From assembly GCA_964508715.1 (NCBI GenBank), contig CAZDUX010000008.1:1-64000 (forward strand): 64,000 bases of DNA. Direction: 5' to 3'. Shown here piece after piece: positions 1 to 8,044 of this stretch; within the stretch, counting starts at the first letter, position 1, and each line of letters begins with the position of its first letter. Below the pieces are notes generated by a model that searched no databases, was not told the DNA's origin, and saw nothing but the letters and a program-made list of their open reading frames with translations. This DNA is from JAKALX01 sp964508715 (GTDB taxonomy: Bacteria > Chloroflexota > Dehalococcoidia > Tepidiformales > Tepidiformaceae). A program made the position numbers and the translations under genes.

Positions 1-291
1 ACCCCCAGCCTCCCAGGTGAAACGCGTGTCTACATCACTTGGAGATACTTCAGCCCAGTCGGCCTCGTGCCCCTCGGAAGTCCCCCTTCCCATATCCAGG
101 CCAGTGCGCCGCAACGCGCAGTTGGTAACCAGCAGACCGCGCACTACATCGCTCGATCCGCTGGCCAACACCCCCGGGCTGACGCCAACCTGATCCATCG
201 CTGGCCTACCGAAACCCGATTTCACCCAGACGAGACCAATGACACCGCTCATGAGCGGCCAGGCACTCCTATTTATCAAGGACGCGACTGA
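1..291 (+). CDS. Possible 3-prime end of a gene that starts before the window
   Basis: The first reading frame is open from the window edge to a TGA at 289-291, about 96 codons. It has no recognisable domain and only moderate GC bias at third positions. It overlaps the next frame by about 50 bases. It could be the C-terminus of an upstream protein or a chance open frame. I cannot name a family. Confidence 0.25.
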   Translation, partial: TPSLPGETRVYITWRYFSPVGLVPLGSPPSHIQASAPQRAVGNQQTAHYIARSAGQHPRADANLIHRWPTETRFHPDETNDTAHERPGTPIYQGRD

Positions 292-1642
292 ACCGCCCGT
301 TGTCATCAAGTCCGAAGATGCACCATGTGGCGCCACACGGCTCAGTGCGTTCATGCATCGCCAGGTCCACGGTACACCCACCATCCGGACGACGGACGGG
401 ACTGCCTCCAAGCAGACACTCATCGACCTCATGGAAAACCCCGCGATCGGCCCAACAGACAAGTGGGAGGCCCTCGGAAATGCCAGGGACTGCAACTCCT
501 GGGTTGTCCCGCGTACCGAGTCTGACATGACCACCGGTCAGCCCGGGGGCACCCGCGGCAACACACCCGAGCAGAAGGCCCGCTTCTTCATGGCCGACCA
601 GTTCCGGAGCAAGCCAAAAGTCCAGATCATGCAGGTTGCCACCGGCGACTCAACCCGCAAGCTGGCCCAGCAGGACAAGACCATCATCCAGGGTGTGAGT
701 GCCTATCGCTCCGCGCTGAGTGATCCTGCCTACGTCCGCAAGCTCGGTGAACTCACTGCTGCCGACTACTTCCTCGAAAACGGCGACCGCGCCACGGCGA
801 ACTTTGGCAACTTCATGACTGCCGCCAACAACGCCATCCAGCTCATAGACAACATGGATAACAGCGCCCGGGCACTCTGGCAAAGCCCGGACCTAATCGG
901 AAGGACGATGCACCTCGGTCAGCTCGCTCCCAGCAAGACACCAGCGCTTGTCGAGAGGTTCACATTCAACGTTACGAACGACGTCCGCTTCGGCGAAGAG
1001 GGTGGCGATGCCCAGATCAAGGCATGGCTCCGGCAACCCGGCCCGGGCGGTACGCGCGAAGATGCCATCAAAGCCCAATTAGCGGCGGGCCTCGACGCTG
1101 GACGCGCGCGCATCATCCGGCTCTACGCGACCAACAAGAAGGGCAAGGAAGGCCGGAACGCCAGGAAAGCTGCCAGGGAAGCCTATGAGATCGACTCCAG
1201 GTCTGGCGACGCCGGCACCGTCCCGTACTGGGAACACCTCGAGGCCGGCGCCCGTTACCTCGAGTCGCTCCAGCAGCTGGTAAGTACCCGCGTAGCCACC
1301 CGAGGCTGCCTGGCCGGGAAGCCCGTCTCATACCCCAAGCGCCCGCGCGATGGTTTCGAGTGCTTCCAGCGCCTCGTCTGTCGACCGCAACAGCATGTCC
1401 GCAAGTTCCGCAATTTCCGGCGGCGTCTCGAGCCCGCCCGAAACCCCCGCGAGCAGCACATGAATTCCATCCCTGCTGAGCTCCAGCGCTGTCCGGAACA
1501 TCGCAACGTCCGTCGCGTCGTCACCCATCACGAAGAGCGCCTTGATCCGGAAGTGGTCCACCAGTGCCCCCAGTGCGCGGTCCTTCCCGCCCTGCGCGTC
1601 CGGCAGCACTTCCAGCACCATCCGGCCCTCACGCAATCGTAG
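239..1642 (+). CDS. Kinase-like protein (FAM20C / PI3K-like catalytic motifs), 3-prime end doubtful
   Basis: The first ~345 codons look like a small kinase-fold protein. VVIK near residues 21-24 resembles the ATP-binding lysine strand. GDR at 182-184 followed by NFGNF at 188-192 resembles an atypical catalytic loop. LIDN at 202-205 resembles the metal-binding Asp motif of FAM20/PI3K-like kinases. This is motif resemblance, not a proven match. The start is uncertain: ATG 239 lies shortly after an in-frame TGA at 191-193. The last ~104 codons run antisense through otsB and are probably not genuine protein. A TAA in the neighbouring frame at 1281-1283 would end the protein naturally after a single frameshift, so the gene may be frameshifted or 3-prime truncated. 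No neighbour hints at a substrate. Confidence 0.5.
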   Translation: MTPLMSGQALLFIKDATEPPVVIKSEDAPCGATRLSAFMHRQVHGTPTIRTTDGTASKQTLIDLMENPAIGPTDKWEALGNARDCNSWVVPRTESDMTTGQPGGTRGNTPEQKARFFMADQFRSKPKVQIMQVATGDSTRKLAQQDKTIIQGVSAYRSALSDPAYVRKLGELTAADYFLENGDRATANFGNFMTAANNAIQLIDNMDNSARALWQSPDLIGRTMHLGQLAPSKTPALVERFTFNVTNDVRFGEEGGDAQIKAWLRQPGPGGTREDAIKAQLAAGLDAGRARIIRLYATNKKGKEGRNARKAAREAYEIDSRSGDAGTVPYWEHLEAGARYLESLQQLVSTRVATRGCLAGKPVSYPKRPRDGFECFQRLVCRPQQHVRKFRNFRRRLEPARNPREQHMNSIPAELQRCPEHRNVRRVVTHHEERLDPEVVHQCPQCAVLPALRVRQHFQHHPALTQS

Positions 1643-2113
1643 CCCCTCCGGCAGCCTATCCAGCACCTCCCGCAGCGGCTCCTCCAGTTCCGGAGCGCTC
1701 CGATAGTGAAACGCCGTTGAGATCGCCTTCCGCTCGATGTGCAGGAATGCACTCGGGATCGATGAGATCACCTTCGCTTCCACCTGCTCGAGTGCGCCGC
1801 TCAGTGCTACCCGGTCCACCGACGGCAGGAGGGGATTCTCGAAACTCGGCTCGAGTCCATGGCTCCCGACTACCGCCACCTTCGGCACGGGTACCATTCG
1901 CCGCGCCGTGTTCAGATCGCGGCCCGTGATCACTGCCACCCGCGCCGCCGTCGAAATCCGGTCCAGTACCGCTAGTGTCGACGGCGGAACACGCGCATCC
2001 GATGCATGTTGCACGATTGGAGCGAGCGTCCCATCCAGGTCACAGGCTATCATCAGCGGCCCGCGCGCCTGTGCCAGCGCTCGTAGCTGCTCGATGGATG
2101 CAAGTGTCAGCAC
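1328..2113 (-). CDS. otsB: Trehalose-6-phosphate phosphatase
   Basis: A 261-residue HAD-superfamily phosphatase that removes phosphate from trehalose 6-phosphate, the second step of OtsAB trehalose synthesis in the cytoplasm. The nucleophile motif DLDGTLAP lies near residues 25-32. VITGRD near 61 and GDDATD near 197-202 match HAD motifs II and IV. The length is normal for the family. Its ATG overlaps the last codons of otsA by 7 bases, so the two are almost certainly co-transcribed and translationally coupled. Trehalose is a common osmo- and thermoprotectant; that use here is inference. Confidence 0.93.
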   Translation of the reverse strand: MLTLASIEQLRALAQARGPLMIACDLDGTLAPIVQHASDARVPPSTLAVLDRISTAARVAVITGRDLNTARRMVPVPKVAVVGSHGLEPSFENPLLPSVDRVALSGALEQVEAKVISSIPSAFLHIERKAISTAFHYRSAPELEEPLREVLDRLPEGLRLREGRMVLEVLPDAQGGKDRALGALVDHFRIKALFVMGDDATDVAMFRTALELSRDGIHVLLAGVSGGLETPPEIAELADMLLRSTDEALEALETIARALGV

Positions 2114-3597
2114 GTCGATCCCTCCAGGTCGCCCAGGAACCGTGTCGCCCAGGTGCGTGCGTCATGTTCGCGGATGGCTGCAACCAGCCGGCCATTGATT
2201 CGGCCCGGCCGCCCCGCGATCGCCTCTCGTAACGTGGCTACCATCGCACCCTGGTCGAATGGGTCCACCGGCACAAGCCCATCGCGCTCGTACCCCCCAT
2301 ATACCTCCGAGACTCCCGCATCCTTGCCGGCGATGATCACTCCACGCTCCGCCTCTGCCCGCGTCGATTGCACCGCCGCGGTTTGCATCGGTATCAGGTT
2401 CATCCCATCCGCCAGCGACGATGTGAACACGACGTCGGCGTCACGTTGCAAGGCCACAACTTCCTCCCATGGAATGAGTTCACGTGTCTGGCGCAGCCAG
2501 CAGCCCGTGGCCTCAGCGGCAGCACGGGCCTCATTGGCCGCTTCCTCAATCGCCGGCTGTAACGCCACGTAGGAGTCAACACCCTCCCGGGTCGGTGCCG
2601 CCACACCTATGTACGCGAACCTCACCCCTTCGCGATAGGCCCGCGCGATCGCTAGGAGCCGTTCCGGGATGCCCTTCGTGTAATCTGCCCGCTCCAACCC
2701 GATGACTACTGGCAGGCCCGTTGCCTTTGCCGCATGGAACCGCTCGCCAGCCCGGGCACGCCGTGCTTCGCCAATGAGTTCGTCGATATCTATGCCGACC
2801 GGATACGAGTTCACCCGCACCTTCCGGCCTTCGAATAACAGGCCACCAGCCGTCTCGTTTGCCCCAACAAGTTCCATGGCACTCTTCTCGAAGCGGCTGG
2901 CGTCGGAATGCGTTTGAAATCCCACCAGGTCCGCGCCAAGCATCCCGCTGATCATCTCTCGCAAGCATGCCCGGGACTGTGTCCCGACGTACCGCCCCGC
3001 GACCCGAAGATCCGGGAACGGGGTGTGCAGGAAAAACCCGATTCGCCCGCTGAATCCGGCCGCCCGCAACATGCCCGGGACGAGCGCAAGCTGATAGTCA
3101 TGTATCCAGCACGTTCCCGACCGTAGCCGTTCGTCCAGCGCCGCCATCGCGAAATATCGGTTCGCAGCGACATAATGCACCCAGTCAGCCTGGCTTGGTG
3201 ATGCCGGTGCGGGATAGTACGCGGCTAGGTCGGGGAGTGGCTCCCGGACGATGTGCAACAGCGGCCAGAGCAGGCCGTTAGCCACCCTGCCGTAGTGTCC
3301 GCGCCACATCGCCTCGTCGAATAGCAGCCGCCGGTGCCGGAGCGGTCCCCGCGGTGTCGAAATGAACTCGTAGCCGCGCTCATCCACCCATGCCCCGTCG
3401 TGGCTCCCGCGCCCGGCCCCGATCCACGTTGTCCCCGAACGCCCATCCCATGGAGCTATTACCGGCCGTAACGCGGCCAGTAGGCCACCATTCACCGGCT
3501 CCGGCGATGTGGTGCCCCCCGGTGGAGCCTCGTGGTCAAGGTATGCCCGGTTCGCCAGGATGAGGTCGGCCCGTACTTCCACCTCCCTATTCCGCAC
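2107..3597 (-). CDS. otsA: Alpha,alpha-trehalose-phosphate synthase (GT20)
   Basis: This glycosyltransferase family 20 enzyme joins a nucleotide-activated glucose to glucose 6-phosphate. Seen: ILANRAYL at the N-terminus in place of the usual VSNR strand, WIHDYQLALVPGMLR for the acceptor region, GRIGFFLHTPFP, and GLERADYTKGIPERL near the donor site, all in family order. A frame opens with GTG at 3621, but GTG at 3597 follows a GGAGGGG ribosome binding site at 7-base spacing and leaves a shorter, more typical N-terminus, so I prefer it (496 residues). It is the first gene of otsA-otsB and diverges from the dehydratase gene at 3723. Confidence 0.93.
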   Translation of the reverse strand: MRNREVEVRADLILANRAYLDHEAPPGGTTSPEPVNGGLLAALRPVIAPWDGRSGTTWIGAGRGSHDGAWVDERGYEFISTPRGPLRHRRLLFDEAMWRGHYGRVANGLLWPLLHIVREPLPDLAAYYPAPASPSQADWVHYVAANRYFAMAALDERLRSGTCWIHDYQLALVPGMLRAAGFSGRIGFFLHTPFPDLRVAGRYVGTQSRACLREMISGMLGADLVGFQTHSDASRFEKSAMELVGANETAGGLLFEGRKVRVNSYPVGIDIDELIGEARRARAGERFHAAKATGLPVVIGLERADYTKGIPERLLAIARAYREGVRFAYIGVAAPTREGVDSYVALQPAIEEAANEARAAAEATGCWLRQTRELIPWEEVVALQRDADVVFTSSLADGMNLIPMQTAAVQSTRAEAERGVIIAGKDAGVSEVYGGYERDGLVPVDPFDQGAMVATLREAIAGRPGRINGRLVAAIREHDARTWATRFLGDLEGSTC

Positions 3598-3722
3598 GAT
3601 CACACCCCTCCGGCGCAACACAGGCGCCTCTGTTCATCGGTTCGAACTTCACCCCCGCAATGGCCCGATCGCCTCACCGGTGTCACAATCGCCTGCGCGC
3701 CCTCGCGCTCCGGAGGTAACTG

Positions 3723-4586
3723 ATGCCCGAGTCGATCGACGATAGCTACGTCGGGAAGTACCTCGGACGCCACGACTACCGCGTCGACGAAGCCGCAATC
3801 GAACGCCACGTCGCTGCCACCCGCGATGATAACCCGCTCTACCACGGCGGCGCCGCCATTGCCCCCGCCCTCCTCCTTCATAGCGAGCAGTACGCCTTCG
3901 CCCTCCGCGACTGGTATCTCCCGAAGCTCTACGGCAACCTCCACATCAAGCAGGAATGGGACCTCTTTCGCCCCGTTCCTCTCGGCTCCGACCTCTGGAC
4001 TCACGGCATGATCGTCGATCGCTACATCCGCAAGGACCGCGATGTCGTTGTTCTCGAGTTCTGTGTTTTCGACGGAGCGGACGTCATGGTCGCGCGTGGC
4101 CGCTGCCATCAGTCGTTTCTCCTTGACGTCCACACCGGTGAGACGGTGGTCGGTAAGGATTCCGCGGCAAAGAAGGCCCCGCGCCCTGTCGATGACCGCC
4201 CCATCCTCGAAGACCTGGCTCCCGTCACGAAAGTCGCCGACCTCGGCCTCTGCATGGCCTTCAGCGGCCCCAACCGCAACTACCACAACGACCTCGACGA
4301 AGCAAAGAAGCTCGGTTTTCCGGACGTCGTCGTGCAGGGGACGATGAGCACCACCTTCATCGCCGAGATGCTCACGAACCGCTACGGCCTCGGCTTCATC
4401 GCCGGCGGCAGGATGTCGCTCAATCTCACCAACGTCCTCTGGGGCGGCGAGCAGGTCACCGCGCGTGGCCTCGTCCGCGAACGCCGCCGCGAAGGTTCCC
4501 GAACCCGCGCCATTCTGGATGTCTGGACCGAGAAGCTCGACGGCACTAAGACCATCGCCGGCACCGCCAGTGCTCTCGAAGACTGA
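3723..4586 (+). CDS. MaoC-like double-hotdog dehydratase
   Basis: A 287-residue protein with two hotdog halves. The N-terminal half (about 1-140) resembles FAS1-type dehydratase N domains (YVGKYLGRHDYRVDEAAIERH). The C-terminal half (about 170-285) resembles MaoC/hydratase 2 (GPNRNYHNDLDEAKKLGFPD, VVQGTMSTTFIAEML). Such proteins hydrate or dehydrate enoyl-CoA thioesters. The substrate cannot be read from sequence. The start ATG has a GGAGGT ribosome binding site. The gene diverges from otsA and fits the other acyl-CoA genes in the window. Confidence 0.85.
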   Translation: MPESIDDSYVGKYLGRHDYRVDEAAIERHVAATRDDNPLYHGGAAIAPALLLHSEQYAFALRDWYLPKLYGNLHIKQEWDLFRPVPLGSDLWTHGMIVDRYIRKDRDVVVLEFCVFDGADVMVARGRCHQSFLLDVHTGETVVGKDSAAKKAPRPVDDRPILEDLAPVTKVADLGLCMAFSGPNRNYHNDLDEAKKLGFPDVVVQGTMSTTFIAEMLTNRYGLGFIAGGRMSLNLTNVLWGGEQVTARGLVRERRREGSRTRAILDVWTEKLDGTKTIAGTASALED

Positions 4587-4687
4587 ACGCGCCGGTCGGT
4601 GGTGCAACGTGCCGCCCCCGCGCCATATCTCCGCCACGTAAACACACGCTGCGCCCTATACTCTCAGCCATACCACGGAGGCGCCCT

Positions 4688-4948
4688 ATGAGTGTGTTCG
4701 ACGAACGCCCCGGCAGCATGCGAGGCCGCCGAAGCAATGACCAGGGCCAGTTCCAGATCCGCATGGAGCCCGCACCCACCGGCGCCGCGAAGACGCGCAC
4801 CGGCCGCAAGCTCGGCGGCGTCGACAACGGCACCGTTGCACTCGCCATCAGCGGCATGTCCTTCTACTGGGTGATGCCGATGCTCATGTCCCCCCGGAAG
4901 CGCCGTCGCAAGCACCCTCCGGCCGATTCGGGGAGTGCCCGCGAGTGA
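4688..4948 (+). CDS. Small hypothetical protein upstream of an oxidoreductase
   Basis: An 86-residue protein with a GGAGG ribosome binding site 6 bases before its ATG. It has a charged, Gly/Arg-rich N-terminal half, one weakly hydrophobic stretch (about residues 48-68) and a basic PRKRRRK tail that would face the cytoplasm if the stretch spans the membrane. Its stop overlaps the GTG start of the next gene (GTGA), which supports real translation. No family is recognised. Confidence 0.6.
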   Translation: MSVFDERPGSMRGRRSNDQGQFQIRMEPAPTGAAKTRTGRKLGGVDNGTVALAISGMSFYWVMPMLMSPRKRRRKHPPADSGSARE

Positions 4949-6012
4949 CTCTCCGTATTGGGCTCGTCGGCACGCAGTTCATCGGCAACGTCTACCTGCA
5001 CTCGCTTCAGCGCGTCGGCGATGCCGAGGTGGTCGCAGTCGCCTCGCCGAACACCGCCCAACAGTTCGCCGAGCGCTGGCACATCGAGCGCCACTACAAG
5101 GACTACCGCTCGATGATCGAGGATTGCGACATCGACGCCGTCGCCATCGCCACCCCGAACGACCTCCACTACGACGTCTGCCTGGCCGCGGCCGACGCTG
5201 GCAAGCACGTCCTCTGCGAAAAACCCCTGGCCCTCAGCCTCGATGAAGCGGACACGATGATTGCCGCCTGTAAAGGTGCCGGCGTCGCCCTCATGTACGC
5301 AGAGAATCTCATCTTCGCCCCGATGTACGAACGCCTTCGCACCCTCGCCCATAAAGGCAGTGTCGGCCAGCCATTTCTCGTCAAGCAGGCCCAGTGCCAC
5401 GGCGGCCCCTATTCACCCTGGTTCTGGGATATTGACCGTGCTGGCGGTGGCGTCCTCCTCGACATGGGCTGCCACAGCATCTTCAGCATCTGCCACACCA
5501 TCGGAGCCTGGCCCGAAGCCGTAACTGCCACCCTCGGCCGCTTTGCCCACACCGAAAGAACCGTCGCCGAAGACCACGCCGAGATCACCCTCCACTTCCC
5601 CGGTGGCACCATCGGTCAGGCCGAAGTCTCCTGGGCCATGCCGGGTGGGCTCGACTACCTCGAGGTCTACGGTCCCCGGGGTCGTCTCACCGCCAACCTC
5701 GAACGCGGACCGGCAATCGCGATGTATACCACCCCGGGCGAGGAACCGACCGGTCCCGCCAGGTCGGTGAATGGTTGGCAATTCCCCATGTACGAAGAAG
5801 CCTGGCAGTTCGGCTTTGAGCAGGAACTCCGCCACTTCGTCGACGTCTGCGCCGGACGCGAAACGCTCCGGTCGAGCGGCGAGGATGGCCGTCGTGTCCT
5901 CGAGATTATCTGCGCGGCCTACGAATCTGCCCGCACCGCCCGCACCATCGCCCTCCCGTTTGCGTCTCACGCCGAAAAGCCGATCGACCACTGGTTCGGT
6001 GAATTGAGCTGA
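4945..6012 (+). CDS. Gfo/Idh/MocA-family NAD(P)-dependent oxidoreductase
   Basis: A 355-residue two-domain dehydrogenase. The N-terminal Rossmann strand carries GLVGTQFIGN, a variant of GxGxxG. IATPNDLH and the catalytic CEKPLAL (Lys near residue 93) are typical of the family. The C-terminal GFO domain includes GGGVLLDMGCHSI. The enzymes oxidise or reduce sugars, inositols or related polyols; the substrate here is unknown. The GTG start overlaps the preceding small gene by 4 bases. A bidirectional terminator follows at 6061. Confidence 0.9.
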   Translation: MTLRIGLVGTQFIGNVYLHSLQRVGDAEVVAVASPNTAQQFAERWHIERHYKDYRSMIEDCDIDAVAIATPNDLHYDVCLAAADAGKHVLCEKPLALSLDEADTMIAACKGAGVALMYAENLIFAPMYERLRTLAHKGSVGQPFLVKQAQCHGGPYSPWFWDIDRAGGGVLLDMGCHSIFSICHTIGAWPEAVTATLGRFAHTERTVAEDHAEITLHFPGGTIGQAEVSWAMPGGLDYLEVYGPRGRLTANLERGPAIAMYTTPGEEPTGPARSVNGWQFPMYEEAWQFGFEQELRHFVDVCAGRETLRSSGEDGRRVLEIICAAYESARTARTIALPFASHAEKPIDHWFGELS

Positions 6013-6060
6013 ATCGAGGGCCTGGGCGCTCGCCGCCATGCCCGCTCTGCCACCAACAAA

Positions 6061-6091
6061 GTGGCCCCCGCACGAATGAGGCGGGGGCCAC
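6061..6091. terminator. Bidirectional terminator hairpin between convergent genes
   Basis: Perfect 11-bp GC-rich arms at 6061-6071 and 6081-6091 enclose a 9-base loop. An A run lies on the left and a short T run (ACTTT) on the right. It sits between the oxidoreductase gene (+) and nadA (-) and can serve both. Confidence 0.85.
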
Positions 6092-6126
6092 GACTTTCTG
6101 GGCCGGGCTTTGGGCCCTCCTTCTGC

Positions 6127-7344
6127 CTACGGGAGTGCCAGCATTCGCTCCAGGGCCACCAGTGCCCACTTCCGGGTATCACCCTCCACGACCACTTCAT
6201 TCACTACCTCACCCTGCAGGAGCCCTTCGAGCACCCATGCAAGGTACGCCGGGTGGATCCGGTACATCGTGCTGCAGGGGCAGATCACCGGGTCCAGGCA
6301 GAACACCGTCTTATCCGGATTCTGTTTGGCGAGCCTGTTCACGAGATTGATCTCCGTCCCGACTGCCCAGGCAGAACCCGCTGGCGCCCCGCTGATCGCC
6401 TTCGCGATCTTCTCCGTCGAGCCGTTCTGGTCCGCTGCCTGCACAACCTCCCAGCGACACTCAGGGTGGACAATGATGTTGATCCCCGGGTGTTCCTTCC
6501 GCGCCTTCTCAATCTGCTCCACGCTGAACCGCTGGTGCGTGCTGCAGTGTCCTTGCCAGCAGATCACCCGCGCCTTCTTTAGCTGCTCGGGTGTCAGCCC
6601 GCCATCCGGCAATAGCCAATTCCAGAGCACGATCTCGTCCAGTGGAATCCCGGCCGCCCAGGCCGTGTTGCGGCCAAGGTGCTGGTCCGGGAAGAACAGG
6701 ATCTTCTCCCCTCGCTCGAACGCATACTCAAACGCCTTCCCTGCGTTGCTCGATGTGCAGACCATTCCCTCGCGCTCGCCAACGAACGCCTTCAGCGAGG
6801 CCGCACTGTTCATGTAGGTGATCGGAATCACCTTCACATCCTCGCCGAGCGTCTCCGCGATGATGTCCCAGGCCTCGTACACATCGTCCGGGTCGGCCAT
6901 ATCCGCCATCGAGCATCCCGCGGCCATGTTCGGCAGCAGCACCTTCACGTCCGGCCGGGTCAGAATGTCCGCGCTCTCGGCCATGAAGTGCACCCCGCAG
7001 AAGAGGACGAACTCCGCCTTCTCCTGGGCCGCCGCGTACTGGGCCAGTTTGAAACTGTCGCCCGTATAGTCCGCGTACTTGATCACCTCATCGCGTTGGT
7101 AGTGGTGCCCCAGGATGATGACACGCTCGCCGAGCTTTGCTCGTGCGTGGGAGATGCGTACATCCAGCTCCTCGGGCTTCATGTCCAGGTACTGCTTCGG
7201 GATGTCCCGCTGCCAGGCAATGAACGCAGGCTCCTCCGCGAGCGGTATCGGCTCCAGTTTGTCCGCCGGGCACGTCTCCGGGTTCGTATAAAGCGCCAGC
7301 GCCTCGTCTTCAGTGAGCGCCTGCTTCGTCATCGTCGCTGTCAT
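6127..7344 (-). CDS. nadA: Quinolinate synthase
   Basis: NadA condenses iminoaspartate with dihydroxyacetone phosphate to quinolinate in de novo NAD synthesis, using a [4Fe-4S] cluster. The 405-residue protein is of the longer NadA type. Family landmarks: ILGHHYQRDEVI, GVHFMAESADIL, AAGCSMADMA (Cys), HPECRWEV (Cys) and CPCSTMYRI (Cys near the C-terminus). ATG 7344 has a strong GGGGGAAG ribosome binding site. nadB and nadC are not adjacent. Two matching palindromic operators lie just upstream, so repression by an NAD-status regulator is likely. Confidence 0.96.
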   Translation of the reverse strand: MTATMTKQALTEDEALALYTNPETCPADKLEPIPLAEEPAFIAWQRDIPKQYLDMKPEELDVRISHARAKLGERVIILGHHYQRDEVIKYADYTGDSFKLAQYAAAQEKAEFVLFCGVHFMAESADILTRPDVKVLLPNMAAGCSMADMADPDDVYEAWDIIAETLGEDVKVIPITYMNSAASLKAFVGEREGMVCTSSNAGKAFEYAFERGEKILFFPDQHLGRNTAWAAGIPLDEIVLWNWLLPDGGLTPEQLKKARVICWQGHCSTHQRFSVEQIEKARKEHPGINIIVHPECRWEVVQAADQNGSTEKIAKAISGAPAGSAWAVGTEINLVNRLAKQNPDKTVFCLDPVICPCSTMYRIHPAYLAWVLEGLLQGEVVNEVVVEGDTRKWALVALERMLALP

Positions 7345-7366
7345 CTGCTTCCCCCGCGTAACTTAC

Positions 7367-7387
7367 TTAGTGTCACTTCTACACTAA
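7367..7387. promoter_or_regulatory. Operator 1 upstream of nadA (21-bp palindrome)
   Basis: TTAGTGT-N7-ACACTAA is a perfect 7+7 inverted repeat 23 bases upstream of the nadA start. Length and form resemble sites of the Nudix-related repressor NrtR, which controls NAD biosynthesis in many bacteria. The regulator assignment is from memory of the motif style and is not proven. Confidence 0.7.
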
Positions 7388-7416
7388 CTCGCACGCATAC
7401 TCTGCCCCTCGAGGTG

Positions 7417-7441
7417 ACTTCGTGTCAAGCCGACACGAAGT
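7417..7441. promoter_or_regulatory. Operator 2 upstream of nadA
   Basis: A perfect inverted repeat with 10-bp arms (ACTTCGTGTC and its complement) and a 5-base centre. Its inner 21 bp (7419-7439) match operator 1 in register (TTmGTGT-N7-ACACkAA). It starts 52 bp from operator 1, about five helical turns, so one regulator could bind both on the same DNA face. On the minus strand it contains a TTGACA at 7423-7428 that could be a -35 element. Confidence 0.7.
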
Positions 7442-7505
7442 ACCTTTAACGTTTGCCACCGTGCCCCGCAGAGCCAGTTTCAGGGAAATGCGATGAGAAA
7501 TTGGC

Positions 7506-7820
7506 TCATTCCCGCTTCGCAAACCGTCGCGTCAGCAGGTAACGCGTCGTCAACCGCGCAAACGCAAACCCCATCAGTAGTGCAACCGAGATGAATAGCA
7601 CGTAGCCCATGGTCGACTTGTCGTCATGCCCCTGGATGTAACCGGCGATGAACCCCAGGTAGACCCCCAGGAACGCCCCCAGTGAGAACGCGAAATACAC
7701 AGGGAACGTCCGCCATCGCCAAACGGGCAACCTGCTTGCGGTCCGCTGCTCAACACTCGGCGGTACACTCCCGGCGCCGCCGCCCCTCCGGCGCACGCCG
7801 CGCTTCTTCGTCGTCGTCAT
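7506..7820 (-). CDS. Small membrane protein, two transmembrane segments
   Basis: A 104-residue protein. A basic N-terminus (KKRGVRRRGGG) precedes two predicted membrane helices at about residues 38-62 and 72-90, and the tail is basic (RRFAKRE). No known family. It is last in a three-gene minus-strand operon; its ATG overlaps the stop of the zinc-ribbon gene by 4 bases. The composition suggests an inner-membrane protein with both ends in the cytoplasm. Confidence 0.65.
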   Translation of the reverse strand: MTTTKKRGVRRRGGGAGSVPPSVEQRTASRLPVWRWRTFPVYFAFSLGAFLGVYLGFIAGYIQGHDDKSTMGYVLFISVALLMGFAFARLTTRYLLTRRFAKRE

Positions 7821-8044
7821 GAAGGCACCCCAAATCTCAGGCGAAACGCCATATCGCAGCGCAGGCAGAGCGGTACGATGTCACGGCCGAGCAGGTCCCG
7901 GAACCCGATGACCGCTTTCCCGCAAGGTTCGCCTGGCTCGTTCACCCGCGCATCGGGAAAGTGAAACAGCTGCCCGCAATCTGCGCACACCAGTGCGCTT
8001 CGCCGCCCAATCGGTTGTCGGCACTCGCAACACTCCCCATTCAT
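7817..8044 (-). CDS. Small zinc-ribbon protein
   Basis: A 75-residue protein with pairs CxxC at the N-terminus (CCECRQP, CADCGQLFHF), a Cys in GEPCGKA and a final CLRC. This suggests one or two zinc sites of treble-clef/RING-like spacing. Its 3-prime end overlaps the membrane-protein start and its 5-prime end overlaps the next zinc-ribbon gene, both by 4 bases. No enzymatic motif is visible; a protein- or RNA-binding adaptor role is inference. Confidence 0.7.
   Translation of the reverse strand: MNGECCECRQPIGRRSALVCADCGQLFHFPDARVNEPGEPCGKAVIGFRDLLGRDIVPLCLRCDMAFRLRFGVPS

Noticed and set aside
3636..3660. GGTTCGAAC near the otsA start as a tRNA T-arm
   Set aside because: No cloverleaf partners on either side.
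3600..4637. A 345-codon open frame antisense to the MaoC-like gene
   Set aside because: The plus-strand gene has clear hotdog motifs and a ribosome binding site; the antisense product has none.
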